Assembly: GCA_003223515.1 (NCBI GenBank)
Contig: QHVI01000011.1
Location: 1-64,000, forward strand
Source: Candidatus Angelobacter sp. Gp1-AA117
Lineage (GTDB): Bacteria; Acidobacteriota; Terriglobia; Terriglobales; Acidobacteriaceae
Direction of reading: 5' to 3'
DNA: 64,000 nucleotides
In this document: piece by piece, positions 36,807 to 45,613 of the stretch
Layout of the letters: each line of letters starts with the position of its first letter
Position numbering within the stretch: the first letter of the stretch is position 1
The notes under the pieces: model-generated
The model's input: the letters and a program-made list of their open reading frames with translations, nothing else
Told to the model about the DNA's origin: nothing
Database searches by the model: none
Translations under genes and position numbers: made by a program

Positions 36807-38027
36807 TTATACGCCCTGTCTCATCCTGTTAATCCAATATGCTGACGTTAATTTTTCAGCGTTGATATCGCAGCCAGAATACTTCTCAAGCCACATGTCC
36901 AGGTTCCGGTCTGTAATTGCATTCCAATCACTGATCGGGATTACAGGTAAACCTTCATATAGGCTATCCAGAGGCGAAGAGGGCACTAGGACGATATGAC
37001 CGCAGGCGAGTGCCTCCCAGGTCCTATGACAATCGAGGCCGAATCCATGTGGAGATAGCACAAAAGCGTATTCTCCCCATCTGCGCCACAATTCAGTCCT
37101 GGGAAGTGGTTTGCTCTGAAAGGCGACGGCTTTATTCCATAGTAGCCGTTTAAGAATATCCCGTCTTCTCTCTGGGGGATACAGATAGCTCGGCTGCCAG
37201 GCAAAGTCAATATACACCTTACGAATTCGTTCGCGCGTTGGCGGAAGCTGAGCTCGGACTGACCTGAGAAGCTGTTCTTGCTGTACCGGCGTGGAAATAT
37301 TCTTTTCACGCCAATATGTCTTTTGGCTGAGCGTGTGGAAATCCAGTCCAATTGGCAGAGGTGACATTCTGTCCATGAAGCCGGGTGCATCACAGTTCTG
37401 TGCATACCAATGGATCAGCCTGGGGCATTCAAGGAGTTGCAGGGCCTCAGCCATGATTGATGATGGAGGACTGAAATCACAATCACCAGTCACAAGTATG
37501 AAATCTGTCTTGATGCACGGCAACACATCTTTAATAAAAGAGCGAATCCAGGCGAGATTCACCCATACAATGTCTCCCTCTTTAATGGAGCAGTAGGTTT
37601 GCGGATTTTCGATCAGATCGTTGCGGAAAAATCCTGGTATCTTAAACCCTGCCGGTGGCGGACAACTCCTGTATCCCAAACCTTCGGGAAATTCGTCAGG
37701 AATTCGCCAATCGCAACGAGCCGCAATGCCTTTGACCCAGACCAGATCGCATGAACAATCCGGTGTCGGGGCATTTCTTACAACTTCATCACCCTTGAGT
37801 GGCCCCTCCAGGAACATGGCTGTCGCCAATTTCACATGCTCCTCAGTCGTGTTAAATTCGTTTGCAAAGAGGCGCACTAACTCATCAATTGAAAGCGCTC
37901 CATCTGCGATCCTGTTAAAAATGGCGGTCGTTAGCGGATCCAGGCGAGCTGCCAAATCACTGTTCATGGTTGAAACGGCGGCGTGTTGTTCAGAGGATAC
38001 TGGGCGCGTTGCTTGGGTGTTCTCCAT
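36807..38027 (-). CDS. Exostosin-like (GT47-type) glycosyltransferase with PqqD-like N-terminus
   Basis: 406 aa from ATG 38027. The C-terminal half has the exostosin-like nucleotide-sugar motif YAFVLSPHGFGLDCHRTWEALACGHIVLVPSSPLDSLYEGLPVI. Residues about 28-85 (LDPLTTAIFNRIADGALSIDELVRLF) resemble a small PqqD-like winged-helix domain, which in peptide-modifying enzymes binds leader peptides. If that is right, this transferase could act on the lanthipeptide encoded nearby. The GT call is fairly sure; the PqqD-like reading is tentative. No signal peptide or membrane segment is visible. Confidence 0.72.
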   Translation of the reverse strand: MENTQATRPVSSEQHAAVSTMNSDLAARLDPLTTAIFNRIADGALSIDELVRLFANEFNTTEEHVKLATAMFLEGPLKGDEVVRNAPTPDCSCDLVWVKGIAARCDWRIPDEFPEGLGYRSCPPPAGFKIPGFFRNDLIENPQTYCSIKEGDIVWVNLAWIRSFIKDVLPCIKTDFILVTGDCDFSPPSSIMAEALQLLECPRLIHWYAQNCDAPGFMDRMSPLPIGLDFHTLSQKTYWREKNISTPVQQEQLLRSVRAQLPPTRERIRKVYIDFAWQPSYLYPPERRRDILKRLLWNKAVAFQSKPLPRTELWRRWGEYAFVLSPHGFGLDCHRTWEALACGHIVLVPSSPLDSLYEGLPVIPISDWNAITDRNLDMWLEKYSGCDINAEKLTSAYWINRMRQGV

Positions 38028-38544
38028 CTTTATCTCTTTCTAGTGCGTCTCCAGAGTTACTGCAGGCCATCAGCGAGACAAGTAGCAGGGCATGATTTCA
38101 GTCATGCGATAAGTTCTGTAAGACTCTGGGCTTTAAACCTCTGTCGCTGTATCCACCTGATGGGATGTTGATCTATACCAACTCTGAAAGTGCTATAGAG
38201 AAGCTTTGACCTCTCCTGAAATCTCTGGCAGAGGATCTTGCCCGTCAGCAACTTCAGAACAGAAAAAACATACTGTTCAGGTTGCCTCAACCACAGAGGA
38301 ACATTGTTATGAGGTGTTTGAAAAGCTGTTCCAAGACACAATTGCATGGGTGAAGGAATCGCGTGCTGCTATGGCCTCAGGTCAAGAGAACACTACGATT
38401 CCTGGTCATGTGTGATTGAGAGCTATTGGATTCGTTCATGCATCCGAAGGACATCCGCCCCTGATCCGTTGATGAGGCCTGTATCGACGATTCGGCTGAA
38501 CCACCTTGGACTACCGCATTTCCCTGCTACAAACAGGTGTAATC
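38028..38544. other. Spacer of about 520 bp between glycosyltransferase and ADOP genes
   Basis: No gene is supported. An inverted repeat GCATGA/TCATGC with a 6-nt loop is at 38090-38107. Short open frames on both strands begin at TTG without ribosome-binding sites. No sigma-54-type element (GG-N10-GC) like those of the ADOP genes was found here, so the downstream PKS-side genes seem to use another promoter. Confidence 0.4.
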
Positions 38545-40974
38545 TCACTGTTCGCGCATCAGGATCAAAGGATCGATCGCTAATGCCCGTCTGGCCGGAA
38601 TCCATGTGGCCACTAGCCCCAGCAGCGACATTGCTACAACCACCCCGCCCAGCACCACTGGGTCTCGGGGAGTCGCCTGGTACACAATCGCAGCCAGCAC
38701 TCGGCTAGCCAGAATTCCCAGAAATAATCCCGCTACCGAGCCCGCAACCAGCAATTTAACTGCTCGACCGAGCGCAGTCTGTAATACCTGTCTGGACTGC
38801 GCGCCCACGGCTACACGTACCCCCAGTTCCCGCCACCGTTTGCTTACTGAATAAGCAGCCATTCCAAAGATCCCGGTTACCGCCAGCATTGCGGCCATCA
38901 CGCCGAGCACACCTAGTGACACAGCCGCCATCCGTGAAGGAAATAACGCGCTCTCCAGTTCTTGAGGCCATGTTTGAATGTTTACAGGCAACGCTGCATC
39001 CAGGTCGCGCAGTACACTCTTCATCGCCATCGCCAGTTGCTGCGGTTCCCGCTTCGAGCGTACTACGATCCACGTCGAACTGGAGGGTGACTGCAGGAGC
39101 GGGAGAAACACCGCTGGCTGTGGATCCTCGGTAAGACTTGTATATTTTCCCTGTTCTGCGATCCCTACTACCTGGATCCGTGTTCCATCGCGCATCTTGT
39201 AATATCCACCCACGGCGCTGGATACAGAGCCAAAGACTTTCTGCGCAAACTCCTGGTTAATAACCGCTACCTGTGGCGCCTCTTTGTCATCATGCCAGGT
39301 GAAGTTCCTCCCGGAGAGCAAGGCAGTGCCTGCCGCGCGGAAATAGTCGGGAGATACCTTGTAAGAGACAGCTTGAGCAGCAGCGTTAGCAAGCCTCATA
39401 TCTGTTGTTTGATCCCTGAAAATGTTTACGCTGTTCACTCCATAGTACAACGGAGGCGAGTCAATCAATCCCACCGACTCTACGCCAGGAATTGCTTCCA
39501 GAGCAGAGATCATGTGTTTTTGCATCACGGGCGCTTTGTCGCCGTTGTAACCAGCCATACTCAGATCGGTATCGGCCAGCATGGCGTTCTGCATTTCAAA
39601 ACCGAAGCTGCTGTGCAGTGAGCGTATCAGTCCACGCACGGCAACGATGGAGGAGGTGACCAGAACGGCACAGATCGCAATCTGTCCAACCAGCAACAGG
39701 TCGCGGAAAGTCACTCGACGCCCTACCGTGCCGGTCGAGCCGAACTTGATGACCCCATACGGCTGGATACGGAATATCTGCCGTACAGGAACAGCGCCAA
39801 AAAGGAACGCACTCACCAGGGTTAGCAGCAAAGCTACCACATATACGTGAGTATCCGGGTTCACCCCAACGCTAACTCCGGGATCAAACGGGTGCCACGC
39901 ACTCAGCCACCGCAATACTGCCGAGCTACCTAATAATCCAACGATGCTTCCCATCAGCGATACCAGAAGAGCTTCAGTAAAGAGTTGCCGCAGAATTGGC
40001 TTGTGAGTTGCTCCCAGCGCGAGCCGCAAAGCAACTTCCCGGGAACGGTCAGTAGCCCGGGCTGCAAACAGACTGCCAAGATTGGCGCATGCCGCCAGCA
40101 GAATCAATCCTGCCAGCAGCATCAATCCCGTAACAAATGCTTGTATCGGAGGACCAAGATGGTGGCCATAAAGCCCGGGACGCTCCAGGTTAAAACTCAT
40201 TTGGCTATCCTCTTTGGGATAGCTCTTTTCCAGATATGCGCCAATCGAGTTCAGATCGGCAGCTGCCTGCGCCGGGGTGACTCCCGCCTTCAAGTGTCCC
40301 ATCACCATGAAAACTGAATCATGGATGTTGCGCAGGTTCAGGGTGCTCGCCCCCGACAACTGCTCCTGGTTCACGATCGGCACAAACAAATCAGGATGGA
40401 ACATCATCAACGTTCCATGAAATTCAGGCGGCGCCACGCCGACAACCGTAAAAGGATGCTTGTTCACCTGAACTGTACGGCCCACCACTCCATGATCATC
40501 ATGGAAATGAGTGTGCCAGTACGCATAGCTGAGAACGACATACGGAGCGCTGTTCGCCCCGTGCTCATCGGAGGCGTGGAAGACACGCCCAACATGCGGC
40601 TGAATCTTCAATGCATCGAAATAGTTGCCACTGACAAGTTCCACCCAAATCCGCATTGGATTGGTGCCCGCGTCCAGCCCTGCCGGGGCAATGTCATAGG
40701 CTGCCAGGTCTTCAAAGCTGCGGTTTCGGTCGCGCAGATCAACATAGTCAGGATATGATTGCGCACCCAAATGATGGGCTCCGCGCTCAAGCATGAAAAG
40801 GTTCTCTGGCTCGGGTACATCCAATGGGCGCAGGATCAGCGAATTCAATACACTGAAGACCACTGCGTTTGCTCCGATTCCCAATGCCAGCGTTAAAACG
40901 GCGGCGATTGTAAATCCTGGAGACTTGCGCAGCATACGAAGACTAAAGCGCATATCTTTAAAAATGAGTTTCAA
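38545..40974 (-). CDS. ADOP-family FtsX/MacB-like ABC transporter permease 1
   Basis: 809 aa from TTG 40974, which has a strong ribosome-binding site (GGAGG, 5-nt spacing). The N-terminal block FSLRMLRKSPGFTIAAVLTLALGIGANAVVFSVLN is the hallmark of acidobacterial duplicated orphan permeases: two FtsX/MacB core units in one chain, each with an extracytoplasmic domain and membrane helices (helix clusters near 280-400 and 690-790). These permeases export or handle substrates with an ATPase encoded elsewhere; none is in the window. A sigma-54-type promoter (41077-41091) and twin operators (41169-41204) lie upstream. It is closely similar to the product at 51159-53588. Export of the lanthipeptide is inferred. 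Confidence 0.9.
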   Translation of the reverse strand: MKLIFKDMRFSLRMLRKSPGFTIAAVLTLALGIGANAVVFSVLNSLILRPLDVPEPENLFMLERGAHHLGAQSYPDYVDLRDRNRSFEDLAAYDIAPAGLDAGTNPMRIWVELVSGNYFDALKIQPHVGRVFHASDEHGANSAPYVVLSYAYWHTHFHDDHGVVGRTVQVNKHPFTVVGVAPPEFHGTLMMFHPDLFVPIVNQEQLSGASTLNLRNIHDSVFMVMGHLKAGVTPAQAAADLNSIGAYLEKSYPKEDSQMSFNLERPGLYGHHLGPPIQAFVTGLMLLAGLILLAACANLGSLFAARATDRSREVALRLALGATHKPILRQLFTEALLVSLMGSIVGLLGSSAVLRWLSAWHPFDPGVSVGVNPDTHVYVVALLLTLVSAFLFGAVPVRQIFRIQPYGVIKFGSTGTVGRRVTFRDLLLVGQIAICAVLVTSSIVAVRGLIRSLHSSFGFEMQNAMLADTDLSMAGYNGDKAPVMQKHMISALEAIPGVESVGLIDSPPLYYGVNSVNIFRDQTTDMRLANAAAQAVSYKVSPDYFRAAGTALLSGRNFTWHDDKEAPQVAVINQEFAQKVFGSVSSAVGGYYKMRDGTRIQVVGIAEQGKYTSLTEDPQPAVFLPLLQSPSSSTWIVVRSKREPQQLAMAMKSVLRDLDAALPVNIQTWPQELESALFPSRMAAVSLGVLGVMAAMLAVTGIFGMAAYSVSKRWRELGVRVAVGAQSRQVLQTALGRAVKLLVAGSVAGLFLGILASRVLAAIVYQATPRDPVVLGGVVVAMSLLGLVATWIPARRALAIDPLILMREQ

Positions 40975-41076
40975 CTTTTCCTCCAGTGATCGGCGCAGGC
41001 TGTTCCCGCAAATCCCAAGAAGCGGGCTTCGGGCTTACTTCGGTTGCTCATCTGCTACAACCCGTTACTTTATAAA

Positions 41077-41091
41077 GCAAGTATTGGGCCA
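41077..41091 (-). promoter_or_regulatory. Sigma-54 promoter for ADOP gene 1
   Basis: On the minus strand TGGCCCAATACTTGC fits the -24/-12 pattern (GG-N10-GC, next base T). It is about 100 bp upstream of the TTG start. The downstream stretch TTTATAA also resembles that at the 51074 promoter. An NtrC-type regulator gene is in the same locus. Confidence 0.78.
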
Positions 41092-41168
41092 CCATGCCAG
41101 TACCCAGGAAGCTGCCTTTATTTCCAATGTCTTAGAAAGCCAGCCTCTAGCTGGATTGAGGGATTGAG

Positions 41169-41204
41169 TGTCCGTAGTTGGACCGCCCTGTCCAAAAACG
41201 GACA
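41169..41204. promoter_or_regulatory. Twin NtrC-type operators upstream of ADOP gene 1
   Basis: Two inverted repeats with centres exactly 20 bp apart: TGTCC-N6-GGACC (41169-41184) and TGTCC-N6-GGACA (41189-41204, perfect). They end about 78 bp from the sigma-54 promoter, a normal enhancer distance. Similar pairs with the same spacing lie before the other two ADOP genes. Confidence 0.7.
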
Positions 41205-41231
41205 CGAAGGTGGTCTCACATTGCTATGCTG

Positions 41232-41966
41232 TTAGCCAACGAGCGGTATCGGTTCCAGGGCATGGATCATTCCGGCATGGGGCACTGACATTGGGCTACT
41301 CGAAGCCACTTCCGAAGGCTTGGTGACAGGCTCCAAGTTGCAACCGTCAACTTCTACCGAAACAGAACTCTGTATGAGATTAACGGAAAGCACCAGCCGT
41401 TGGCGGTTTTTGCAGCTCATAACTATGCCTTCCAGGCCACTCAGAGGACCGCTTGTGATGCGGACGCGATCACCTACCCTGGCATATGCGCACGGCTCCA
41501 CTTTCACACCAGATTTCACGGCGAGCTGAATGGCTTCTATTTCTCGCTCATCAATCACGGCAATTTCCTTTCTTGTGCCAACAATTCGAATTACGCCCGG
41601 CGTGGTTACGATGGACCACGGATTTCGGGAGTTGAGTTTGCAAAATACATATCCGGTAAACAGCGGACTTTCGATTTCTTTCACCCGGTCAGACCACTGC
41701 CTCTTGGATTTGTACATGGGCAAAAACTGTTCATAATCTTTCGTGCGAAGGATTGTCGAGGTAATCACCTCATATCGAGGAGTTACCTGGACCGCACACC
41801 AGCAGTTGTCATACATATCGAGGTTCACGATTATTCTCCCGGTTCCCGAGTTGAGGCTAACTGGTGCTTCCTGTCGAATGGGCAGGCTGTCGCCATCTGA
41901 GTCCCATCGTCCAGAAGAGCAAGATTGTTGAACTGTAAATATCGCTCCAGGAATCGCCTGCGGCAT
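41232..41966 (-). CDS. NusG-like specialised transcription antiterminator (RfaH/LoaP/UpxY type)
   Basis: 244 aa from ATG 41966, preceded by ACAGGAAAC as ribosome-binding site. An approximately 50-residue N-terminal stretch precedes the NGN domain (WCAVQVTPRYE.., SPLFTGYVFCKL, VIRIVGTRKEIAVI); the KOW motif region VGDRVRITSGPLSGLEGIV follows. NusG paralogues of this type ride with RNA polymerase and suppress termination in long polyketide, capsule or lipopolysaccharide operons. Here it is early in a leftward array of more than 40 kb, so the likely target is the lanthipeptide/PKS array itself (inference). Confidence 0.85.
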   Translation of the reverse strand: MPQAIPGAIFTVQQSCSSGRWDSDGDSLPIRQEAPVSLNSGTGRIIVNLDMYDNCWCAVQVTPRYEVITSTILRTKDYEQFLPMYKSKRQWSDRVKEIESPLFTGYVFCKLNSRNPWSIVTTPGVIRIVGTRKEIAVIDEREIEAIQLAVKSGVKVEPCAYARVGDRVRITSGPLSGLEGIVMSCKNRQRLVLSVNLIQSSVSVEVDGCNLEPVTKPSEVASSSPMSVPHAGMIHALEPIPLVG

Positions 41967-42064
41967 GTTTCCTGTTAGCGGATTAAGCCGTCACGCTCGA
42001 TGGACTTCTAAATCAGCGATCGTAAGCGGGTTCTGCTGCTCGTCGGCATCGGCAAGCGTTCCTA

Positions 42065-44779
42065 TCAACAGGTACTCTCATGCTTAGCAATAAGGCAACC
42101 ATTCGCCGTACCCTTTGCCTGCTCGATGTTTCCAGAAGAACGCATGAATAATTCGTCCAACATGAAATCACTCTTTATATGTTTTCCCGTGAGCCGGTTC
42201 AGAAACAATGCAATGCCTGCACTTCCAGTGCCATAATCACAGCACAAGCGTGATGACAACTCTCCGGGAAAACAAATGCCATCCCGTTTCACCCGGAAAT
42301 GAAGGATTCCTTCAGCTACCCTGTGTGCACTCTCCAGAAAACGTCTTTCGCCGCTGAGATCGTGCAGATCGAGGAGAAACTCGCCCAACCCGGCCAGCCC
42401 GCTGAAGCGCCCGGGCAAAACCGCGTATTTTCGGTCGGTATCAATAAAGATCTGTTCAAGAATGGACTCATATCGAGCAGATTTAAACAGTCGCTGAAAA
42501 CGCGCTGTCACCTTCCCTATTCCAGCGCTGCCAAACCGCCAGTAAGGATAAAGTGGTGAAACCGATTCGGTATTCTCACTCCAGGAGAGTCCGCCATCTT
42601 TGGTTCGGGTCGCGGCTTCCAGATCAAAATCAAGTGCCCGCGCTCCGATTGTCAGATAATCTTCATTTTGGGTGGCCAGATACAGATAGAGCAGGAACAG
42701 ACCGACTCCGCTGCTGCCATGAGCAAGTCCCAAGGTGCATTCATCAGTTGAGGCCCAGAAATAACCGCGCTCTGATTTCCTGGCGCATGCAATGATCCCA
42801 CTCGCTGCCCGTTTGGCCTGTTCCAGATATACTTCCTGGCCTGTTGCTTCGAAGAAGCGCAACCCTGTCATTCCCCAACCGGCCATCCCGTGAAACAAAT
42901 CCGCCGATTGCAGGAGCAGCGGGTGCTGAAACGTTGATTGAAAGATTTTCTCTGCGGGTTCTCTTAGCCCCATCTCAAGAAGCGACCATGCAATGCCAGA
43001 CATTCCGAGATACAGACCAGGCGCATAGTCGCCACACGTAATCTGATGTTGGAATATCCAATCCACTGCGGCCTGGGGGACCTTCCCTGTAATCTTCCAC
43101 AGAGCATAGGTCACACCTGCCGCCCCATATGCCACACTCAGAGGATTCGTAGAAAAAACTCTCGGATCGGCGGGATACAACCGGTCTTTACGTTGATATT
43201 CCGCTGCGCTGTTAAGATGGACGACAATATCGTCCACGAGGGCCTGGTAATTGCCGAAGGCCATTCGTTCCTTACTCTCGTATTGGCGCGCAGCAGGAGA
43301 GATGGGAATTTCAACCAGCGGGGATTCCATCGCAGCGGCCGATTCCGGCTGGTCCATCAGTCTGTTAATCAATTCAGCCAGACGGTCTGGCAACTGAATG
43401 TCATTACGAATGGAGGCAATCAGATCGTGACGCGCTTGAGGATTAAGGTGCAGCAGGCCATTTACGGGAAGAAGATAAGCCATGAGAACAGCGCCGGCTG
43501 AGTAATAATCATCTTCCTTCCTGGCGTGTCCCCCCGTAACGCGATGTTGTGATCCAAAGCCCGGCGTGAAGAGCTGGGCCGGGGGATCAACTCCGATTTC
43601 CTGCGCTCCTTCAAAGTCAATGATTCTCAAATCTCCATCGGCGGTAACGATCAGATTGTTTGTGGATAAATCTGCAAATACGATCTTGCGGCTGTGCAGG
43701 GTATCCAGGATTCTGACCAGGCTCTCGGCCAGTTTAGTGAACATGGCCATCCACTGCTCATGATCGTTTGGTGTTGCCCGTGTCCGGAGTAGAACGTTAT
43801 GCGCGGCTGAGTGGCGGCTCATCGCAATTCCTTCAATGAACTCTTCCACCAGAAACCAATGCTCCCATTCCTGAAACAAATCCACCGGCCTAGGCGCGAT
43901 ACCCGTATCCGCCACAACATTCAGGAGCCGATATTCCTTTTTCAGCAGCTCGATTGCATCATAGTCCTCACCGGCTGCATTGATGCAGGGACGAGCCTCC
44001 TTCATGATCACTCTTTCGCCCGTGTGGGTGTCATGGCCAACATACACTCCACCCGCGCTTGAGAAAGAGACGGCGGTCTCAACCCGGTAGCGTCCGTTTA
44101 GCAACATTGGCCTTTCGCTGCTTTTCTCCCCACTGTTCTCTGCATGGATCACCGGCGTTTCCCATGCTGGAATAACTGGGTATGGAAGCCGCTGATCAGG
44201 CACCACGCTGCCATCAGGTTTTTTTAGCACCGGGACCTTCTCCCCTCTGATGTTCAGCGCAGTGTTCATACGCATGCCGCCATAGCGATAAAAGACCACT
44301 CGACTGTCCTTGTAACGGTGATCAGAAAGAATGTAAGGCCCCTGCATTCCCTCAGTGGCCTTGTCCAGTTCTTCAATCAGATCGAGAAAGCGGGAATTGT
44401 CTGGAGGATAGACCGTAATGAATTTGCCCGATGCGCCTCTTGGCCAGCTCTTGCTGTTCAGCAAAGACAGCAAGGAGCGGTCCGCGGCAAATTTAAACGA
44501 TACATCTTTATGCTGGAACAAAACCGATGCGACTTTTCCCAAAACCTCGCTGGAATCGCGCAGAGTTGACGAAACGTGGATCTTCCACCCTTGCAGGGGA
44601 ATTGTTTGCTGAGGCGAGCTACAGTAGAACCAGATGTCCTGGCGCTGAATGCTCCAGTTTTCCGGAAGCTGAGAAGTAATCACGTCATAGAAATCTGTTT
44701 TGCGGGGCGCATATGCCGCAAAACTTTCCGCGTAATCCTTATGCAGCAAGCGGTAAATCACATTAGGGCTGCTTCGCAT
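42065..44779 (-). CDS. Class III lanthipeptide synthetase (LanKC)
   Basis: 904 aa, usual length for the family. N-terminal lyase-like domain 1-225; Ser/Thr-kinase-like domain about 230-500 with Lys260 (VIMKEARP), catalytic FADLSTNN (Asp370, Asn375) and IIDFEG (Asp388); C-terminal LanC-like cyclase about 530-885 with repeated Gly motifs (LGMSGIAWSL, FHGMAGWG, LAHGSSGVG, CDYGTGSAGIALFL). The canonical zinc Cys-Cys-His set of class II/IV cyclases is not evident, which favours class III. The enzyme phosphorylates Ser/Thr of a precursor, eliminates phosphate and cyclises Cys onto dehydro residues. The precursor gene is 84 bp upstream and transcription appears sigma-54 dependent. Confidence 0.93.
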   Translation of the reverse strand: MRSSPNVIYRLLHKDYAESFAAYAPRKTDFYDVITSQLPENWSIQRQDIWFYCSSPQQTIPLQGWKIHVSSTLRDSSEVLGKVASVLFQHKDVSFKFAADRSLLSLLNSKSWPRGASGKFITVYPPDNSRFLDLIEELDKATEGMQGPYILSDHRYKDSRVVFYRYGGMRMNTALNIRGEKVPVLKKPDGSVVPDQRLPYPVIPAWETPVIHAENSGEKSSERPMLLNGRYRVETAVSFSSAGGVYVGHDTHTGERVIMKEARPCINAAGEDYDAIELLKKEYRLLNVVADTGIAPRPVDLFQEWEHWFLVEEFIEGIAMSRHSAAHNVLLRTRATPNDHEQWMAMFTKLAESLVRILDTLHSRKIVFADLSTNNLIVTADGDLRIIDFEGAQEIGVDPPAQLFTPGFGSQHRVTGGHARKEDDYYSAGAVLMAYLLPVNGLLHLNPQARHDLIASIRNDIQLPDRLAELINRLMDQPESAAAMESPLVEIPISPAARQYESKERMAFGNYQALVDDIVVHLNSAAEYQRKDRLYPADPRVFSTNPLSVAYGAAGVTYALWKITGKVPQAAVDWIFQHQITCGDYAPGLYLGMSGIAWSLLEMGLREPAEKIFQSTFQHPLLLQSADLFHGMAGWGMTGLRFFEATGQEVYLEQAKRAASGIIACARKSERGYFWASTDECTLGLAHGSSGVGLFLLYLYLATQNEDYLTIGARALDFDLEAATRTKDGGLSWSENTESVSPLYPYWRFGSAGIGKVTARFQRLFKSARYESILEQIFIDTDRKYAVLPGRFSGLAGLGEFLLDLHDLSGERRFLESAHRVAEGILHFRVKRDGICFPGELSSRLCCDYGTGSAGIALFLNRLTGKHIKSDFMLDELFMRSSGNIEQAKGTANGCLIAKHESTC

Positions 44780-44863
44780 TACCTCTGCTCCGTTTTCGCT
44801 CTTCTGTTTCTTTTATCGTTGGAGAATCCTGCTCACGTTTATCAGGATAGAGACAGGGACGGC

Positions 44864-45010
44864 TTACACCAGTTGGAACTGCTGGGTGCCATCATCTGCA
44901 AAGCCCTGTCCGCATAGGGCGCTGATGGAAAACGAACTTGCCAACATCAAATTGAAATCTGCAGTGTTGAGGGTTGGGGCTAGCTGCTGGAGATGAAGAA
45001 TCGAGCTCAT
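44864..45010 (-). CDS. Class III lanthipeptide precursor peptide
   Basis: 48 aa from ATG 45010 with ribosome-binding site AAGGA, 8 nt upstream; stop TAA at 44864. The leader has ILHLQQL (residues 4-10), like the conserved leader helix motif recognised by LanKC enzymes. The core contains SSFSISALCG (25-34): Ser25-xx-Ser28-x4-Cys33 fits the labionin pattern SxxSx(2-5)C. Ser26, Ser30 and Thr42 could also be dehydrated. The tail is GQGFADDGTQQFQLV. It is the first gene behind the sigma-54 promoter at 45054-45068 and is followed by LanKC. It is short and easily missed by gene callers. Confidence 0.85.
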   Translation of the reverse strand: MSSILHLQQLAPTLNTADFNLMLASSFSISALCGQGFADDGTQQFQLV

Positions 45011-45053
45011 ATTTCTGTCCTTTTTGAATGGGGGTGATTACGCCCATCTATAC

Positions 45054-45068
45054 GCAAGCTGTATGCCA
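45054..45068 (-). promoter_or_regulatory. Sigma-54 promoter of the lanthipeptide operon
   Basis: On the minus strand TGGCATACAGCTTGC matches the consensus TGGCAYRNNNNTTGC at every defined position. The predicted start of transcription is near 45042, giving a leader of about 30 nt that includes the precursor's ribosome-binding site. Confidence 0.8.
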
Positions 45069-45511
45069 AAGTGAATAAGCCGTTACACCGATGTTTTATG
45101 GATCTTTGCACCGCTTACGACTCCGATCTCTCTTCAGTCGAAATCTCTCCGAACGCAAGGAAGCTCTGCTTGTAAGTCTTTGAATGTCCAAGAGTCAGAA
45201 CACAAGCTGGTTCGGTTTCCAGTGCCGTTCCCGGAAGAGGGAATAATGTGAATGTATTAATTCCAAGCCGCTTGCCACAGATTGCGAAGCGAAACAGAAT
45301 AGACCCGCTTAACCTCTTGTGTCCAGAGATGAAATCCCTCGTTCAGAACTGGACAGCATCTTCAGAATCGACCCACATATGAACTTCAATATCTTTGATA
45401 TATTTAATTCTGGAAATAGGCTGGCAGATGGCTGAATCAGACTTTTGAACGCAGCAGTTCCCTTGGATAGCACACTTCTCTTGGAATTTTTCACAGCTAC
45501 CAATGTTGGAT
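45069..45511. other. Divergent regulatory region between lanthipeptide and ADOP 2 operons
   Basis: About 440 bp between two divergent sigma-54-type promoters. It includes the operator pair at 45320-45355. A minus-strand frame (45115-45342) is open for 75 codons but has no ATG, GTG or TTG start, and I do not recognise it. A Cys-rich minus frame at 45343-45528 starts only at TTG with no ribosome-binding site. Neither is called as a gene. Confidence 0.5.
45320..45355. promoter_or_regulatory. Twin NtrC-type operators, shared by divergent operons
   Basis: Two half-preserved inverted repeats with centres 20 bp apart: TGTCC-N6-GAAAT (45320-45335) and CGTTC-N6-GGACA (45340-45355). Each keeps one consensus arm. 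Spacing equals that of the other two pairs. They lie 156 bp from the 45512 promoter and about 250 bp from the 45054 promoter, within enhancer range of both. Confidence 0.5.
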
Positions 45512-45526
45512 TGGCCCTTGAAGTGC
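45512..45526 (+). promoter_or_regulatory. Probable sigma-54 promoter for ADOP gene 2 operon
   Basis: TGGCCCTTGAAGTGC has GG-N10-GC spacing and is followed by A, but the -12 element is GTGC instead of TTGC, so it is weaker than the other three. The GTG start of the ADOP gene is 88 bp downstream. Confidence 0.55.
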
Positions 45527-45613
45527 AACTATTTGATTGGGGTATAGTGTGCTTGAGCTCTTCTGTTGATTGAACAGCTCACCAGATAAAGTGAGGTTGA
45601 CGGAGGACCAATC

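Noticed and set aside
45115-45342. 75-codon minus open frame upstream of the lanthipeptide precursor
   Set aside because: No ATG, GTG or TTG start in frame and no known motif; it may be a gene remnant, but that cannot be supported.
45343-45528. Cys-rich 61-aa minus frame considered as a second lanthipeptide precursor
   Set aside because: It starts at TTG with no ribosome-binding site, has no leader motif, and overlaps the operator and sigma-54 promoter region.
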